A stretch of DNA of 64,000 nucleotides from Spinacia oleracea. Its lineage: Eukaryota > Streptophyta > Magnoliopsida > Caryophyllales > Amaranthaceae. A model generated the notes under the pieces. That model made no database searches. It worked only from the letters and a program-made list of their open reading frames with translations, and was not told the origin of the DNA. The stretch lies in contig NC_079490.1 in assembly GCF_020520425.1 (NCBI RefSeq), positions 2,790,001-2,854,000 on the forward strand, in the 5' to 3' direction. A program made the translations under genes and the position numbers. This document shows, in pieces, positions 23,391 through 34,581 of this stretch; within the stretch, counting starts at the first letter, position 1, and each line of letters opens with the position of its first letter.

Positions 23391-24557
23391 TCATTCTATC
23401 TTCACGTTTGTTCGCCAACTCCATCCTTTCCACCCCATGTTGCTCAACCATCCAAATTGAAGCAAAGGCTGTCCTGATTGAAGCTTCACAAGATATGTTC
23501 TGTACGGTACAAGTATGTTCCTGAGACCTGTCAAAAATGTCAGAAATTCAGACAGTTTAATTGATAACTCAACAATTCAAGAACAAAAACGAAAGGAAAG
23601 AAAGCAACTCCAGGATTTTTTTTCATATTTTCCACCTTTTAAATTTCAGATTTGTATATTTACCACCTCAATTTTATGAAAAGTTCCGTATTCACCACTT
23701 TTTCATCTGATTTTTCATCCATGTGAACTCCAGTTAACCAACTTCTTTAATTTTCCTCATCTTTCATTTAGGTTTCCAATTAAGAAAAAAAATTAGTTAA
23801 ATAGGATTCACATGGACCGAAAATTTGATGAAAACGGATAAGGGTGGTGAATTTAAAACATTTCACAAAATTAAGGTTGTAAATAGAAGGTAGTAAATAC
23901 AAAACCTGAAACATAAAAGGTGGTAAATATCAAAAATATCCAAAATCTATATAAAAAAAATGAATGCAAACTACCTTGAGTGCACATTGTCCTATAAACA
24001 TGAGCAACATGTTTATTCCCCTTAGTCTGCACATGAGTCTTCTCTAAACACTCGAGAAAAGCCAGATCCGCCTCCAACAGCTTAGCTTGGTCATGAGTGT
24101 CATAGCCTATATCATGACAATAGCAACAATAATCCAACCAATCTATAGGCCGTTTGTCCCAAACGTGGGACCCGCCGTCCTTCCCACTCGACCAATTCGG
24201 CCCACAATAATGACCGTATCTAGGAAAGAACTGAGACAAGAAAGCCCGTGGGCCCGTATGCCAAGGAACCTTAGACACGTACGGTCTGAACCGTAGTTGA
24301 GGGGACTTAGTAGCGGTTTGCAAATCACTAACTCGTGATCTTGCTCGTCTTGTTAAGTCTTTGTTTATTGTAGTTGGAATTGGTAATTTATGTTTGAGAT
24401 TTACGGCCCAAGGGATGATTGAAAGAAGGGACCATCCGAAGAAGTTGATGTCAATTGAAGGGCTTTTTTCGTGGGATTGTGTAGCTGTAAGTGGGGATTT
24501 CAGTGTTTGTTCCATCACATTGTTTTTCTGGGTTTTATCAGGTAACTTGATGCTCAT
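23391..24557 (-). CDS. Phospholipase A2 family protein, 2 coding exons
   Basis: Predicted 239 aa protein. Exons on the minus strand: 24557-23975 and 23527-23391; the frame is kept across the intron. The core has YGHYCGPNWSSG (about residues 114-125), related to the calcium-binding loop of secretory PLA2, and DYCCYCHDIGYD (142-153), the active-site signature with catalytic His148-Asp149 and its cysteines. The long N-terminal region (1-110) and the GPNWSSGKDGG loop set it apart from the short plant sPLA2s. It resembles the Arabidopsis PLA2-family protein I recall as AT4G29070. There is no clear cleavable signal at the very start, but a hydrophobic patch lies near residues 38-53. Exon 2 encodes a Trp-rich C-terminus (LLQFGWLSNMGWKGWSW). 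The upstream in-frame GTG at 24560 was not used. Whether the altered calcium loop is active cannot be told from sequence. Confidence 0.85.
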
Positions 24558-26138
24558 CACTAAAAGAAGGATAAGCTAATCTTGATGCGAAAGATGTACT
24601 TAATTCCAGATTAAAGAAAGAACACCCCTGTCATTTTATACAGAACATCAAATTGTCAATACAACATAAACAAACATGTTAATCATCAGAATTTTCATTC
24701 CTCACCAAATCACCTGTTATTCAAAAAACTCATACAACACTTGATCACTCCAAACTAGACCGGAATTGTAATGTCTGAAAAATCATTTTGATACTCGAAC
24801 ATGACAAGAATGAAAAGGAAAAAAACTCTCTTTGCCCTCTACAAATTAGACTCAACATATACCAAAATTCGAGTTTCCACTAGTATACGGTGCTAGACAA
24901 CGAAAACTCAAGCCGGAATTAAGAAATTCACCCATACTCTACTGACAACAAGTTCTACTACTGTCTGCTAACGCTTGATCACCAAAGCACCAGTTGCATG
25001 TTATCCTAAACATTCAAAGTAGACCGGAATTGTATGTCGGAAAAAATTATTTGATACTCGAACATACAACAATGAAAAAGAAACTCTTGCCCTCTTCAAA
25101 TTAGACCCAATATAGACAAAAATTCGAGAAAATCCACAAGCATATGGTGCCAAACAACGAAAACTCAAGCCGAGTCTAAGAAATTCACCCATACTCTTCT
25201 GACCACAAGGTCTACTACTGTATACTACCTCAGAATTTAATTCCTCGCAAAAGCACCTGTTGCAGGTTATCCTTCGCATTCAAAGAGGTCATACACCACT
25301 TGATCACTCCAAACTAGACCAGAATTGTAATGTCGAAAAGTTCATTGAGTAATCAAACATGACAAGATTGACAACAACAGCAAAAAAAACAACAAAAACT
25401 TGCCCTCTTCAAATTAGACCCAAAACAAATTTCGAGAATCACTAGTCTATATTGCCAGGCAACGAAAACTCAAGCCGAGTCCAAGATATTCACCCATACT
25501 CTTCTGACCATAAGGTCTACTACTGTCTACTACCTCAGAAATTTCAGTCCTCAGAAAAGCACCTGTTGCATGTTATCCTTAGCATTCAAATAAGTCATAG
25601 AACACTTGATCACTCCAAACTAGACCGGAATTATAATGTCTAAAAAATATTTGATACTCGAACATGAAAACAAGGAAAAGAAACTATTGCCCTCTTCAAA
25701 TTAGACCCAACATATACCACAATTTCGAGAATCCACTAGTATAAACTCAAGCCCAAGTCTAAGAAATTCAACCACACTCTTATGACCACAAACTACTGTC
25801 TACTACCTCAGAATTTTCACTCCTCACAAAAGCACCTGTTGCATGTTATCCTTATCATTCAAACAAGTCATACAACACTTGATCACTCCAAACTAGACCG
25901 GAATTGTAATGTCGAAAAGTTCAATATGCTACCTCAGAATTTTCACTCCTCAAAGTTTCTCAAACATGACAAGATTGACAACGACAAGAAAAAAAAATCT
26001 TACCCTCTTCAAATTAGACCCAACATATACCAAAATTCGAGAATTCACTAGTACACGGTGCCGGACAACGAAATTTCAGGCCGAGTCTAAGAAATTCACC
26101 CATACTCTTCTGACCACAAAGTCTACTACTGTTTACTA

Positions 26139-26491
26139 CTCCCTCCGTTCCTAAATACGTGTCCAGTTCCCATAAATAGTGTTCCCTTATAAGTGTCTAG
26201 TTTCCATTTTTGGACATACACCTTTCCCACTTTTCCATACACTTTTCCCACTTTTCCACACACTTTTCCCACTTTTCTATAAATCATTATTACTTTTTCT
26301 TACACATTCTACACTTTTACCACTTTTCAAGCACCACATCCACTTTTATATATACTTTATTAATAAACAATTATCTACATTTTCCTTTCCCCCAAAAAAA
26401 CATTCACAATCATTACCTCTTACACTCCATTCAATTTTATTAATTACCGTGTAAATGTCCAAAGTGGACACGTATTTAGGAACGGAGGGAG
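26139..26491. mobile_element. Intact Stowaway MITE inside the tandem array
   Basis: A 353 bp element with matching inverted termini (CTCCCTCCGTTCCTAAATAC at the left; GTATTTAGGAACGGAGGGAG at the right) and TA duplications (26137-26138 and 26492-26493). The inside has repeated CACTTTTCC words and no transposase. Classic Tc1/mariner-derived MITE. Confidence 0.95.
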
Positions 26492-26644
26492 TACCTCAGA
26501 ATTTTCATTCCTCACCAAAGAGCCTGTGCAAGTTATCCTTAACATTGAAATAAGTCATACAATACTTGATCACACCAAACTAGACCAGAATTGTAATGTC
26601 GAAAAGTTCAGTCAGTACTCAAACAGTCAAACATGACAAGATTG

Positions 26645-26681
<37 letters not shown>
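26645..26681. repeat. (AAC)12 microsatellite
   Basis: An uninterrupted AAC run of about 37 bp at the end of the tandem array. Confidence 0.95.
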
Positions 26682-27308
26682 AAGATCTCTTTCCATATCC
26701 AAATTAGACCCAACATATACCAAGATTTAGAGAATTCAATAGTATACGGTGCAAGACAAAGAAAACTCAAGCCAAATCTAAGAAATTTACCATACAACTA
26801 CCACTTCCTGACATGGTTTGAGCTGCATACTATTTGCACAAATGGTGGCGAAAACATCACCAATCATATACAGTGAGAAAAACACAGTTACATGCACATC
26901 TTTTAATCATACCTCTTTGAAAAATTTGCCAAAATTCTCTTAATTCATACCTAATTTTCCAGACTGTCCAATTTTTTTTTGCCATAATGGGTATTTAATA
27001 ATGTCAAAACAATCATCTCCTAGAACCAAAAACCTCAGCTTCATAAAGAAATAAACCCACTTCAATTACTCTTCAATTTCGACCCCAATTTCCAAATTTC
27101 ACCCCATAAATCATTAATAAAAACAAGGGTTTCATTACATAATTAATCATCTTCTTCCACTTTCCTTAATTTACCCAATTGAAAACAAACAAACATGAAT
27201 CAAACCCTAAAAAGGAAAATTCCCAGATAAAATTCAGCAAGAACAGCATTAAAATTACGCGGAATTATGTAAAATTCAAGCTCAAATAACAGAACAAAAG
27301 GGACTTAC

Positions 27309-27400
27309 ATTCGCAATTGGGAAATCGGGTGTTGGATAGGAGAGAGAAAGAAGTGGAAACTGGGGTTGAGTGGCGTTTTTGTGCTTGTGTTTAAGAATTG
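27309..27400 (-). other. Possible 5' UTR exon of the PLA2-family gene
   Basis: A minus-strand CT-rich leader-like block (CTTCTTTCTCTCTCC) ends at a very good donor, GCGAAT|GTAAGTCC (G at 27308). No coding exon follows until the PLA2-family gene, where an acceptor (TTGAATAACAG) lies near 24715. I infer a 2.6 kb 5' UTR intron. An unseen separate transcript is the alternative. Confidence 0.4.
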
Positions 27401-27676
27401 GTGGATGGAAACAACATTGGGAATTGCGAAGAAAGATTGAAATTCGGGCGTCTTTCGTTTTCAGCGAATTTAATGGTGGATATTCATTTTCTTCAATCTA
27501 CAGTTTACGAATATACTGCAACAAAATTAATTTGTTTCGCCGCATATTATTGGGTCGGTTTTTCTGTTGGATTTAGAACTACCCAGCATTTCGTCTACTT
27601 TTGTGTGGTCCCGGTCTATAACTCCGGGTCGGGTTTGAATCGAGTAACTAGCTTTTTGGTCCGGAAGATACCCGAG

Positions 27677-28115
27677 TTTTTTTTTTTTTTTTTTGAGAAA
27701 AAAGGCCCCGGCCTCTAGTTCTCATTAGCACTTAAACAAAAATCCAAAGCAATTACATCTTCAATCATACTTGGACAACTCCCTACCCACACTCTCGTAG
27801 AAAACTCGAGTGGGTAAGGTGAGCCATAGCATGAGCCGCCATATTGGCCTCCGTAAAAATATGAGAAAATTGAATTACATCAAAATGTCTAGTAAGTGCA
27901 ATGATTTCTCGGATAAACATGCCTAGATAAGACGCATCATTCTTCTTGCAATTTATTAATTTAACTACTTGCAAGCAATCACATTCTACTAATACCTTCT
28001 TTGCATTACATTGCAGTGCCATCTTCAAACCAAGAACAATAGCTTTTGCTTCTGTGACGATACCCCGAGTTACTACATTAACAACATTCACGTTTACTAT
28101 AATTATTATTTTTGC
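27677..28115 (-). pseudogene. 5'-truncated LINE (L1-type) with RNase H domain remnant
   Basis: On the minus strand, an open frame (28091-27783) encodes an RNase H-like segment typical of plant non-LTR elements: EAKAIVLGLKMAL, VECDCLQVVKLI and [16 protein letters not shown], the order seen in the RVT_3 domain. It is followed by a short 3' tail and a poly(A) tract (18 T on the plus strand, 27677-27694), the mark of target-primed retrotransposition. Endonuclease and reverse transcriptase are missing, so this is a dead 5'-truncated copy. I could not identify target-site duplications. Confidence 0.8.
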
Positions 28116-28259
28116 AATAATAACATAGATTAGTGGTAAAACCTATTGTTTAAACTTAGGGTTTCAAACCTTATGCGAATCATGCTTGATCACGTATGCT
28201 TTCTTATAAGTCGGGTTATTTTGATTTTTCGATTATATGTTAATCTAACGGGCTACGCA

Positions 28260-29340
28260 ATTTATTAAATGTTTTGTAATAGTTAACGGAATCCAATGTC
28301 TAACTGATTTTATTTAGAGCTTCCCCCTGATTTATTATTGACTTTTGTTGTGCACCTTTATAAATGGTATGTCTCTAAAGCACCTAAAATCCATCAAGTC
28401 CTGCAAAGCAAATACATTCTCGTCGTCGGCCTCGCTTGTGTCGGTTGTGCGCAAACAAGCGCTCTGATTGACCATCGGCCCTCACTATTGTAGTCAATAC
28501 GCAAGCCTGCAAGAGTGCCATTTTTGAACCAAACACTTGATCATACCCCCTAAGAGCTCGGAGGAGCCGATACACTCATTCTACACAAGGCTTGTACTAT
28601 TGATGCTCCATAACCAAGAGTGCGTCGCATGACCCGATTTCAAAAGATTTAGACTGTCACAACAACGAGTAACGTCACTACAAAAATTTGTATATTTTAT
28701 GACAACCTAATAACGACGGGTAAAAATCCCGTCGCAAAAGGGCTTTTGCGACGGGGACAACAACCCAACAAAGACGGGAACACCCGTCGCAAATGTCTTT
28801 TACGACAGTTTAATGACGGGATTTTCCATTAACGACGGCACCCTTTTATAACGGGTTCGCGACGGAAAATCCCGTCGTTAATCAACAATTATTGACCTTT
28901 AGCGACGGGATTTCCCGTCGTTAATAGTACCATATCTTATAGTGCGTTAAGGAGACCTAGGGTTTTTTTTTGGTTTACTTAGTCTAGTGAATGATGAAAA
29001 TTGTGAATTTATTTTAAGCATGAAATTTGTGATTGAATTTCTTCTAATCATTATGTAGGTTCGATAAAAATCAATTGCCACCGTAAGTTCGTATTGCTCT
29101 TGCCACATATGGGCACATGGCATTGAAATCTCAAACATTTAACGAACTATTTGTTGGTTTGATGTCAACCAATTTTCATCTAAACATCAAGTGACATCAT
29201 ATTTGTTACATTGAACTAGTTGTAAACCAAATTCGATCAACATGTTATTGAAGGCAACTAAAAGCTTGAGATTGAGTATGAACTTTTACAAACTAAATAA
29301 ACATGAATTGAAATAGAACAAGAGGATACTTACTCGATTC
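28260..29340. repeat. Dispersed repeat, copy 1 (partner at 35275-35920)
   Basis: Shares with 35275-35920 an ordered series of similar blocks: TTTTGTAAT..GTCTAAC, ATCCATC.AGTCCT.CAAA, ATTCTCGTCGTC, and CCAAATTCGATCAACA followed by GCAACTAAAAGCTTGAG. This copy is interrupted by the CACTA element 28676-28944. Unknown class; small open frames have no recognised domain. Confidence 0.65.
28676..28944. mobile_element. Non-autonomous CACTA element, third copy
   Basis: Starts CACTACAAAAATTTGTA and ends ACCATATCTTATAGTG, with a perfect 3 bp duplication CGT (28673-28675 and 28945-28947). Internal GACGGG/CCCGTCGTTAA repeats match the element at 4290-4568 closely. Confidence 0.92.
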
Positions 29341-29344
29341 GTAA

Positions 29345-29605
29345 CAAGTAGGGGTGCAAATGAGCCGAGCTGGTCAATAAACTACTCGAATTCGGGCTTG
29401 TTTAAAGTTCGTTCATGTTCGTTTATCTATTAAACGAGCCGAGCTTGAACAACTTTTGAAGCTCACTTAATAAACGAGCCTGAACATGAACATAGGTATG
29501 CTCGTTTATATAAGTTCATGAACAACTCGTTCATTTATGTTCATGAACAACTCGTTCATTTATGTTCATGAATAACTCGTTCATTTATGTTCGTGAACAA
29601 GTCCG
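29345..29605. repeat. GAGCCGAGC-type repeat with 25 bp tandem units
   Basis: Begins with GGGGTGCAAATGAGCCGAGC, a phrase common in plant repeats, and contains three 25 bp head-to-tail copies of AACTCGTTCATTTATGTTCA-like sequence (near 29524, 29549 and 29574). Confidence 0.7.
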
Positions 29606-30104
29606 TCTAATAATGTTATGTATCATATATTTTACCATATATACGTCAATAAACATATACAATAAGAATTTTAAGTTTGTTGAAAATTAATGTGCAACAA
29701 GTTCAATAATATAAATAAAATCAAAAGATCGGGTATTAGCATATTACATCTTACAAAAGAACACTAACCTTAAGAAGGGAGTAAAAAGTAAAAAGAAGCA
29801 ATATTAATGAGAATAGAGATGAGGGTGAATTGTGTTTGAAAGCAAACTCCACGGTTGATGAATTTATTGATCGCTAGGTTTTTTCTTAGTAAATAGTAAA
29901 GCATGTAATTTAGAAAACTAGAGCTCTAAGTGACAATAAGGGGAGGAAAGGAGTAAGGGCAATCTAGAACTTTCATCACGAACATACCAATACCCAATAA
30001 AATAATATTATGTTACAATCTTTAAGTTTTTAAATTCCACTATCCAGGATCAACTAGGTAAACGCACTGCCCATCATGTGACTATTGCACCGCAATTTAG
30101 AAGG

Positions 30105-30332
30105 TGGACCATGATGCACATAGAGTATGGTGCACCTTAAGAACATTAGTATATAATTAAAAGAACATCTGGTTACGTAAAAAGAACATGGACATATATT
30201 TTTATATATTTTTAATAAATTGTGGTTTTTTATAACAAAAAAGTAAAACATTATATTGCATGTTCTTTTGTTTATGCACATGTGTTCTTTTGGTGCACAT
30301 GGTGCACCATGCTCTATGTGCACCATGGTCCA
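30105..30332. mobile_element. Foldback element (GGACCATG termini)
   Basis: Inverted ends TGGACCATGATGCACATAGAG and CTCTATGTGCACCATGGTCCA about 228 bp apart, with further inverted GGTGCACC/AAGAACAT words inside. MITE-like; no certain target duplication. Confidence 0.65.
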
Positions 30333-30583
30333 TAGTCCATGGAGTAGTGTTAATCCAAACCTATTTAGTATTTACCATCTAAGCCCTTAGAGAAGGAAAT
30401 GTTAGATCTAAAAAATTTCAAGATTCCTTTATTAGAGGCTTACATTTAAAAAACGAGTTATATAGCAAACATTTGACATGAATTGTTTGAATCCATAAAT
30501 TAGTGTTTAATGTAGTGTGGGTAACAATAAAAAAAAATATCCACAATATATTGGTATAAAAATGAAGTACTTGGATGAATTAA

Positions 30584-31018
30584 TCATATTGTATTATATA
30601 TTATATTAAAGACTTGGAAATTCCTACCACACCGTCCTTCTTGGCTTTCCTTTTCCATGCATCCTCGCTTTCTTTATTGCTTGCTCTCTTGACAACAATA
30701 CTAATCACACACAAAAAAAAAATCAGAAACCATTAACAATATAATAATAAAATAAATTTACATAAAACTATATCAAGGTTTGATCAGCGATGTTCAGAAC
30801 AATTTATCGATAAAATAAAATTGCATAAAACTTACCTCGTATCAGTTTTCTTAGTTGTTCTAGACATTGATCTGGTTGTCACCATCCTACAATACAAAGG
30901 TTTGATCGATAAACTTTGTGAATAATTTTTTATTGCCTAAAATTCATGGAGATATATGTAATAACACAATTTTTATCTTTTAATACTTTTCACACGCATC
31001 GCGTGCATACAAGACTAG
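30584..31018 (+). mobile_element. Short non-autonomous Helitron
   Basis: The 3' end is convincing: a CACGCATCGCGTG hairpin, then CATACAAGA and CTAG followed by T (31015-31019). The 5' end is placed at TCATATTGTATTATATA after an A, with AT-rich start as in plant Helitrons, but is less certain. No coding sequence was recognised. Confidence 0.55.
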
Positions 31019-31064
31019 TGTATTATTAAGTCAAATCACTACTCTTGAACCTAACACCTATAAT

Positions 31065-31110
31065 CTTGCTACTACAACAACAACAACAACAATAGCAACA
31101 ACAACAATAT
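31065..31110. repeat. CAA-rich low-complexity tract
   Basis: Imperfect (CAA)n run. A second, longer CAA-rich tract is at about 31775-31870. Confidence 0.7.
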
Positions 31111-32285
31111 GAACAGTACATTGTGACATTTCTCGTTCTAATTAAAGGTAAATTGTTAACCTACTCGATTATTGAACAAATATTGTTTCTTAATTAATTT
31201 GTTAATTTACATGCATTTCCACTACAATTAAAGATGTCAATTTCATAGGTGGACAACACTCGCACCATCTCTAGATTCAAACATCGATCAAAAGGGTTTC
31301 TCGGCACCATGGTGATGATAAAGGTCGCAAGTTGCGACAACATTTAGTTGTCGCAATCTTACGTGTCGCAGTTTAATTGGTACATATAGGCGCCACGTAG
31401 GCTATGCGTCATCAGAATATTTTTACTATGAATTCAATATTTTTACTATAAAAATATATAAATAAGGTAATCAATGTAAAGAAGGAAACAAATTAGAATA
31501 TTAAGATTTTCCTAACTTTTTTTGAAAGGTATATAGTAGATTATATAAGTTAAATATTTTAGTTTCCAATTTAAATCATGACACATAAGCATGTCATGTC
31601 ATCATTGTGACACGGCTTAAAGGCCGCATGTTGCGACCTTTATCATTTTCGCATTTTAATTATCGAATGTCGAATTAAATCAATTAAATAATTACTGTTA
31701 GAACCCTAATTTCTTGAATTATACAGCCATGAAACATTTGCATGCATCAACCTTCATCCCGAATCAGACATTGCAGCCGCAACAACAACAATAACAACAA
31801 AAGACGACAACAACAATAACAACGACAACAATAACAACAAACACGACAACAAGAACAACAACAACAAAGATCGAAATAGTTAGTTTTGAAGCCCGTGCGA
31901 TGCACGGGTTTTGTTTTATTTGTTCTTTTTTAGTAACGGTTTTGTATTTATGTTATTAGGTTTTGTTACGTTGAATGGATGGTTTTTTTTTTTTTTTTTG
32001 GGAAGACAATTAGTAACTATTAACAATAATAATAATTAAGTTCATTTGGAAGATAAAAATGACACACATGCATTAAGTAGATCTAAATTCATTTTAACTT
32101 AATTTATTTCCTATGTTTGGTTTAGTGGCAAACTTAAATGAAATGGTGCATAATAACTGAGCAAAAGTGAACCTATTACAACAACTAAATAATTGAGCAA
32201 AAGTCTAGACTAAACTAAAGTACTTGTTTTTTTTTTAGTGTGATAAAGACTTCAGCAACTTCCGATCTATTTCTCCACAATCAAA

Positions 32286-32432
32286 ATGCAGTCGTCTCTA
32301 TCTCTTCAATCATCTTCCCCAATCACAACCAGATCAAATCTCACCTTCGATTTCCCATCAGTTTCAGCTAGACCTCTCAATCTCAATGTCAATGTTGTCC
32401 CCTGCAATAATCTAGATAAGAAAACTAAATAA
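32286..32432 (+). CDS. Possible captured first exon with transit-peptide-like sequence
   Basis: A 48-codon frame from ATG 32286 to TAA 32430, opposite in strand to the RPA remnant and inside the Helitron. It begins MQSSLSLQSSSPITTRSNL and is rich in Ser, Thr and Arg with no acidic residue until Asp22, like the start of a chloroplast transit peptide. It is preceded by a CT-rich leader-like stretch. I do not recognise the parent gene. Helitrons often capture such fragments, and chance is also possible for so short a frame. Confidence 0.3.
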   Translation: MQSSLSLQSSSPITTRSNLTFDFPSVSARPLNLNVNVVPCNNLDKKTK

Positions 32433-32489
32433 ATAATAACATCATAAATAATATATTTAATTAACTCTACAGAAGAAGGAAAAAAATAT

Positions 32490-33157
32490 GTAGCATTGGT
32501 CTTCTATTTCGATAGAATCTCCAACTTCATTCACAACCATACCAACGACATCTAAAAAGAGAAAAAAAACAACAAAGGAAAAAAAGACAAAGTATTTGGC
32601 AAAATTGTTTCACAATAACTTAAATAAACTTTAGTACGGAATAAATAACAAAATCATACATACCAGGAAGTGAGTAGTTTTTAACAAACTTATTCAAGTG
32701 TACTGTAATTGTACACAATCAAATCGATGCATTGGAATCTTATCTATATTCACAACGGCACTAACAACGGTATTTTGAAAAAATTGTATCATTATCTTGT
32801 TGTCGCCAACAATACGGTATTGTTCCTTATTAGGTTGGACCGAAAAATATCTGATTGTATAGATTTTTCCCTAAGTTAATTTTGGACGGAAGTGCTGGAC
32901 AAAATTGGATTTAATAGAGGCATGCACATAATCACCCTGCAGTTAAAATTATAACAGTTAATTTAAAAAGTGTGTTGTAAAATCATAAAGTAAATATTAG
33001 AAGAATTATATACCTCTTCGTCGATGAGGACCATGTCCAAACTAATTAAACTATTTTGTTTGCGGAAGTTCACCACATCAATCAAGCGCGAAACACGTAC
33101 TTTAATTTTCCAGTCGTTCCTACTGGAATTTAAATCATGGATCAAAGAAGTAGCCAT
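32490..33157 (-). pseudogene. RPA1-like (replication protein A large subunit) pseudogene in Helitron
   Basis: Minus-strand exon 1 (33157-33013) encodes MATSLIHDLN...KIKVRVSRL...SLDMVLIDEE, the OB-fold start of the plant RPA70-like/Helitron RPA family. It ends at donor GAG|GTATAT. Exon 2 (32936-32664, after CTGCAG) continues with GDYVHASIKSNFVQHFRPKLT and RIVGDNKIMIQFF but has an in-frame TAG (32873-32871) and later needs a frame change around 32696. Exon 3 (about 32551-32490) gives DVVGMVVNEVGDSIEIED. The domain order is right, but the breaks mean it cannot make a full protein as read. It acted in the parent element or its host as a single-strand DNA-binding factor; here it is a relic. Confidence 0.75.
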
Positions 33158-34019
33158 TGATAACCAAACTAGCTTAAAAGTGAAAGATGTGATTGTGTAT
33201 GAGTTATGAATTGAACAATACGACCAATTTATAGGATTTCATCAATTATAAATTTGAATATGATTAGAACTTCCAATTTATATCTTAAAGAATTGTAGTG
33301 TATTAGTATACGTTTATCTACGTTTATCTTAAACGTTTAGGTTATATCTAAGGTTTTTTTTAAAATTATTAAAACTTAGATATATATTGAGTAGGATTAT
33401 TAGGACTTTTTGTTTTTTGGACTCTTCCCATCAAACGTTTATCTACGTTTATCTAATACTAAGTTTTTTTTATATATAATTAAAACTTAGATTGAGTAGG
33501 ATTATTAGGAATTTTTGTTTTTTGGACTCTTCCCATAAAACGTTTATCTACGTTTATCAAATACGTTTAACGTTTTTTTTTAAAAAAAAAAAATTAAAAC
33601 TTAGATATATATCCACGTGGCATCTACTTAATTATATACGTGGCACTTGAATTTTTTAATTCAAAAATAAATAAGAAATCTTCTTTTTCATTGGCCGAGA
33701 GCATTACTAATCCTACGTGGCGCTCTAATATCTCAGCAAAAGTGCCTCCTTTATATATGTATATTAGATTAGGTTTTTTTTTTTTTCCAGATTTGAAATT
33801 AAAAATCACTATTTATAAGTACAAAGAATCTAACGGCTATATTTAGTTCTTTAGGTTTCAGAAAACTACCCGTTATAAGCTAATTCAACACTTTAAAAAC
33901 CAATTAGGTATTTGGTACAAGCTTAAAATAGAGGTATATAGTGCAATAAGTTCACTAATAAGTGTATTTGGTGAATTATATAAACATGACTCAGCGGAGC
34001 ACTAACAGATCGTGAAAAA

Positions 34020-34137
34020 AAGGTTATTTGGTGCACTTAATTATAGATAGGGGTATATTATGTTTTTTGAAAGCATGTGGTGGTATTTGGTGCGTTCCGT
34101 GAAACCTCGAGGACATTTCATTAAAAAAAACCGTTTT
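34020..34137. mobile_element. Terminal part of a MULE-like element
   Basis: GGGGTATATTATGT, TATTTGGTGCGTTCCGTGAAACCTC and ACATTTCATT...AAAACCG match, in order, the right end of the MULE at 53860-55312. A left partner may be near 33840-33960 (ATTTGGTACAAGC, GTATTTGGTG) but is not clean. Confidence 0.5.
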
Positions 34138-34581
34138 TTTTTTAATTTGGGAAACTTAATTAGTGATTCTAGGTATTAGACGAAATTCCGATGGATATTT
34201 AACAACATAGATTATCTTCGGAGTAATAATGAAGTAATATAAATTTGTTCGATTTTGTGTAATGAAATTATGATTTATAAGTTTGGGGACGATTTTGTGT
34301 CTTTAACGGTAGATTAAGAATCACTGCCTGAGTTCGATTTTCATTATAAGTGAGGGTTCGACTTTAAATTGTGTGAGATAAAAGAAATTGGGAAGTGATT
34401 CTGAATTTCGGAAAGGTTTGTTGAATTAAGAAGATTCGGAGCTTCAAAGTTTTTCACTTCCATGTCAAATTTCTGGGTTGGGGTTCTGATTTGGTTTGCG
34501 ACATGGTTGTTAATGAATGAAACACATTAGTCTGGCCGTAAATGAATTTAGTATGAACTTTTACATAGGTTCTATACGTAA

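Larger units (their letters stand above)
24690..26790. repeat. Tandem array of about 265-335 bp units, 6 copies
   Basis: Landmark CAAACTAGACCRGAATTGTAATGTC (in parts) recurs near 24757, 25021, 25316, 25622, 25895 and 26582. Each unit also carries CCCTCTTCAAATTAGACCCA, ACAACGAAAACTCAAGCC, CACCCATACTCTTCTGACCA and GCACCTGTTGCATGTTATCC. Units are diverged by substitutions and indels; the last spacing is enlarged by a Stowaway MITE (26139-26491). The array lies immediately upstream of the PLA2-family start, probably within its 5' UTR intron. Confidence 0.88.
31881..33768 (-). mobile_element. Helitron carrying a decayed RPA1-like gene
   Basis: On the minus strand the 5' end reads A|TCTAATATACATATATAAAG (33768) and the 3' end has a perfect hairpin CCCGTGCATCGCACGGG about ten bases before CTAA near 31880. 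This is the end structure of a Helitron, although the last bases are not the commonest CTAG|T. Inside is an RPA1-like pseudogene (32490-33157), a typical passenger of plant Helitrons, plus a plus-strand exon-like segment (32286-32432). No Rep/helicase was recognised, so the element is non-autonomous or decayed. Confidence 0.65.

Noticed and set aside
26179-26454. Overlapping plus-strand frames rich in HFSHFST repeats
   Set aside because: They are the translated inside of the Stowaway MITE 26139-26491, whose CACTTTTCC words repeat.
24690-26790. The tandem array considered as a CRISPR-like or satellite centromere array
   Set aside because: Units are about 265-335 bp and diverged, with only six copies next to a gene in a plant genome; a local tandem duplication is enough.
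28384-28575. A 63 aa minus-strand frame considered as a second LINE RNase H fragment
   Set aside because: A few words resemble the RNase H region, but the conserved acidic motifs are absent; kept only as part of the dispersed repeat.
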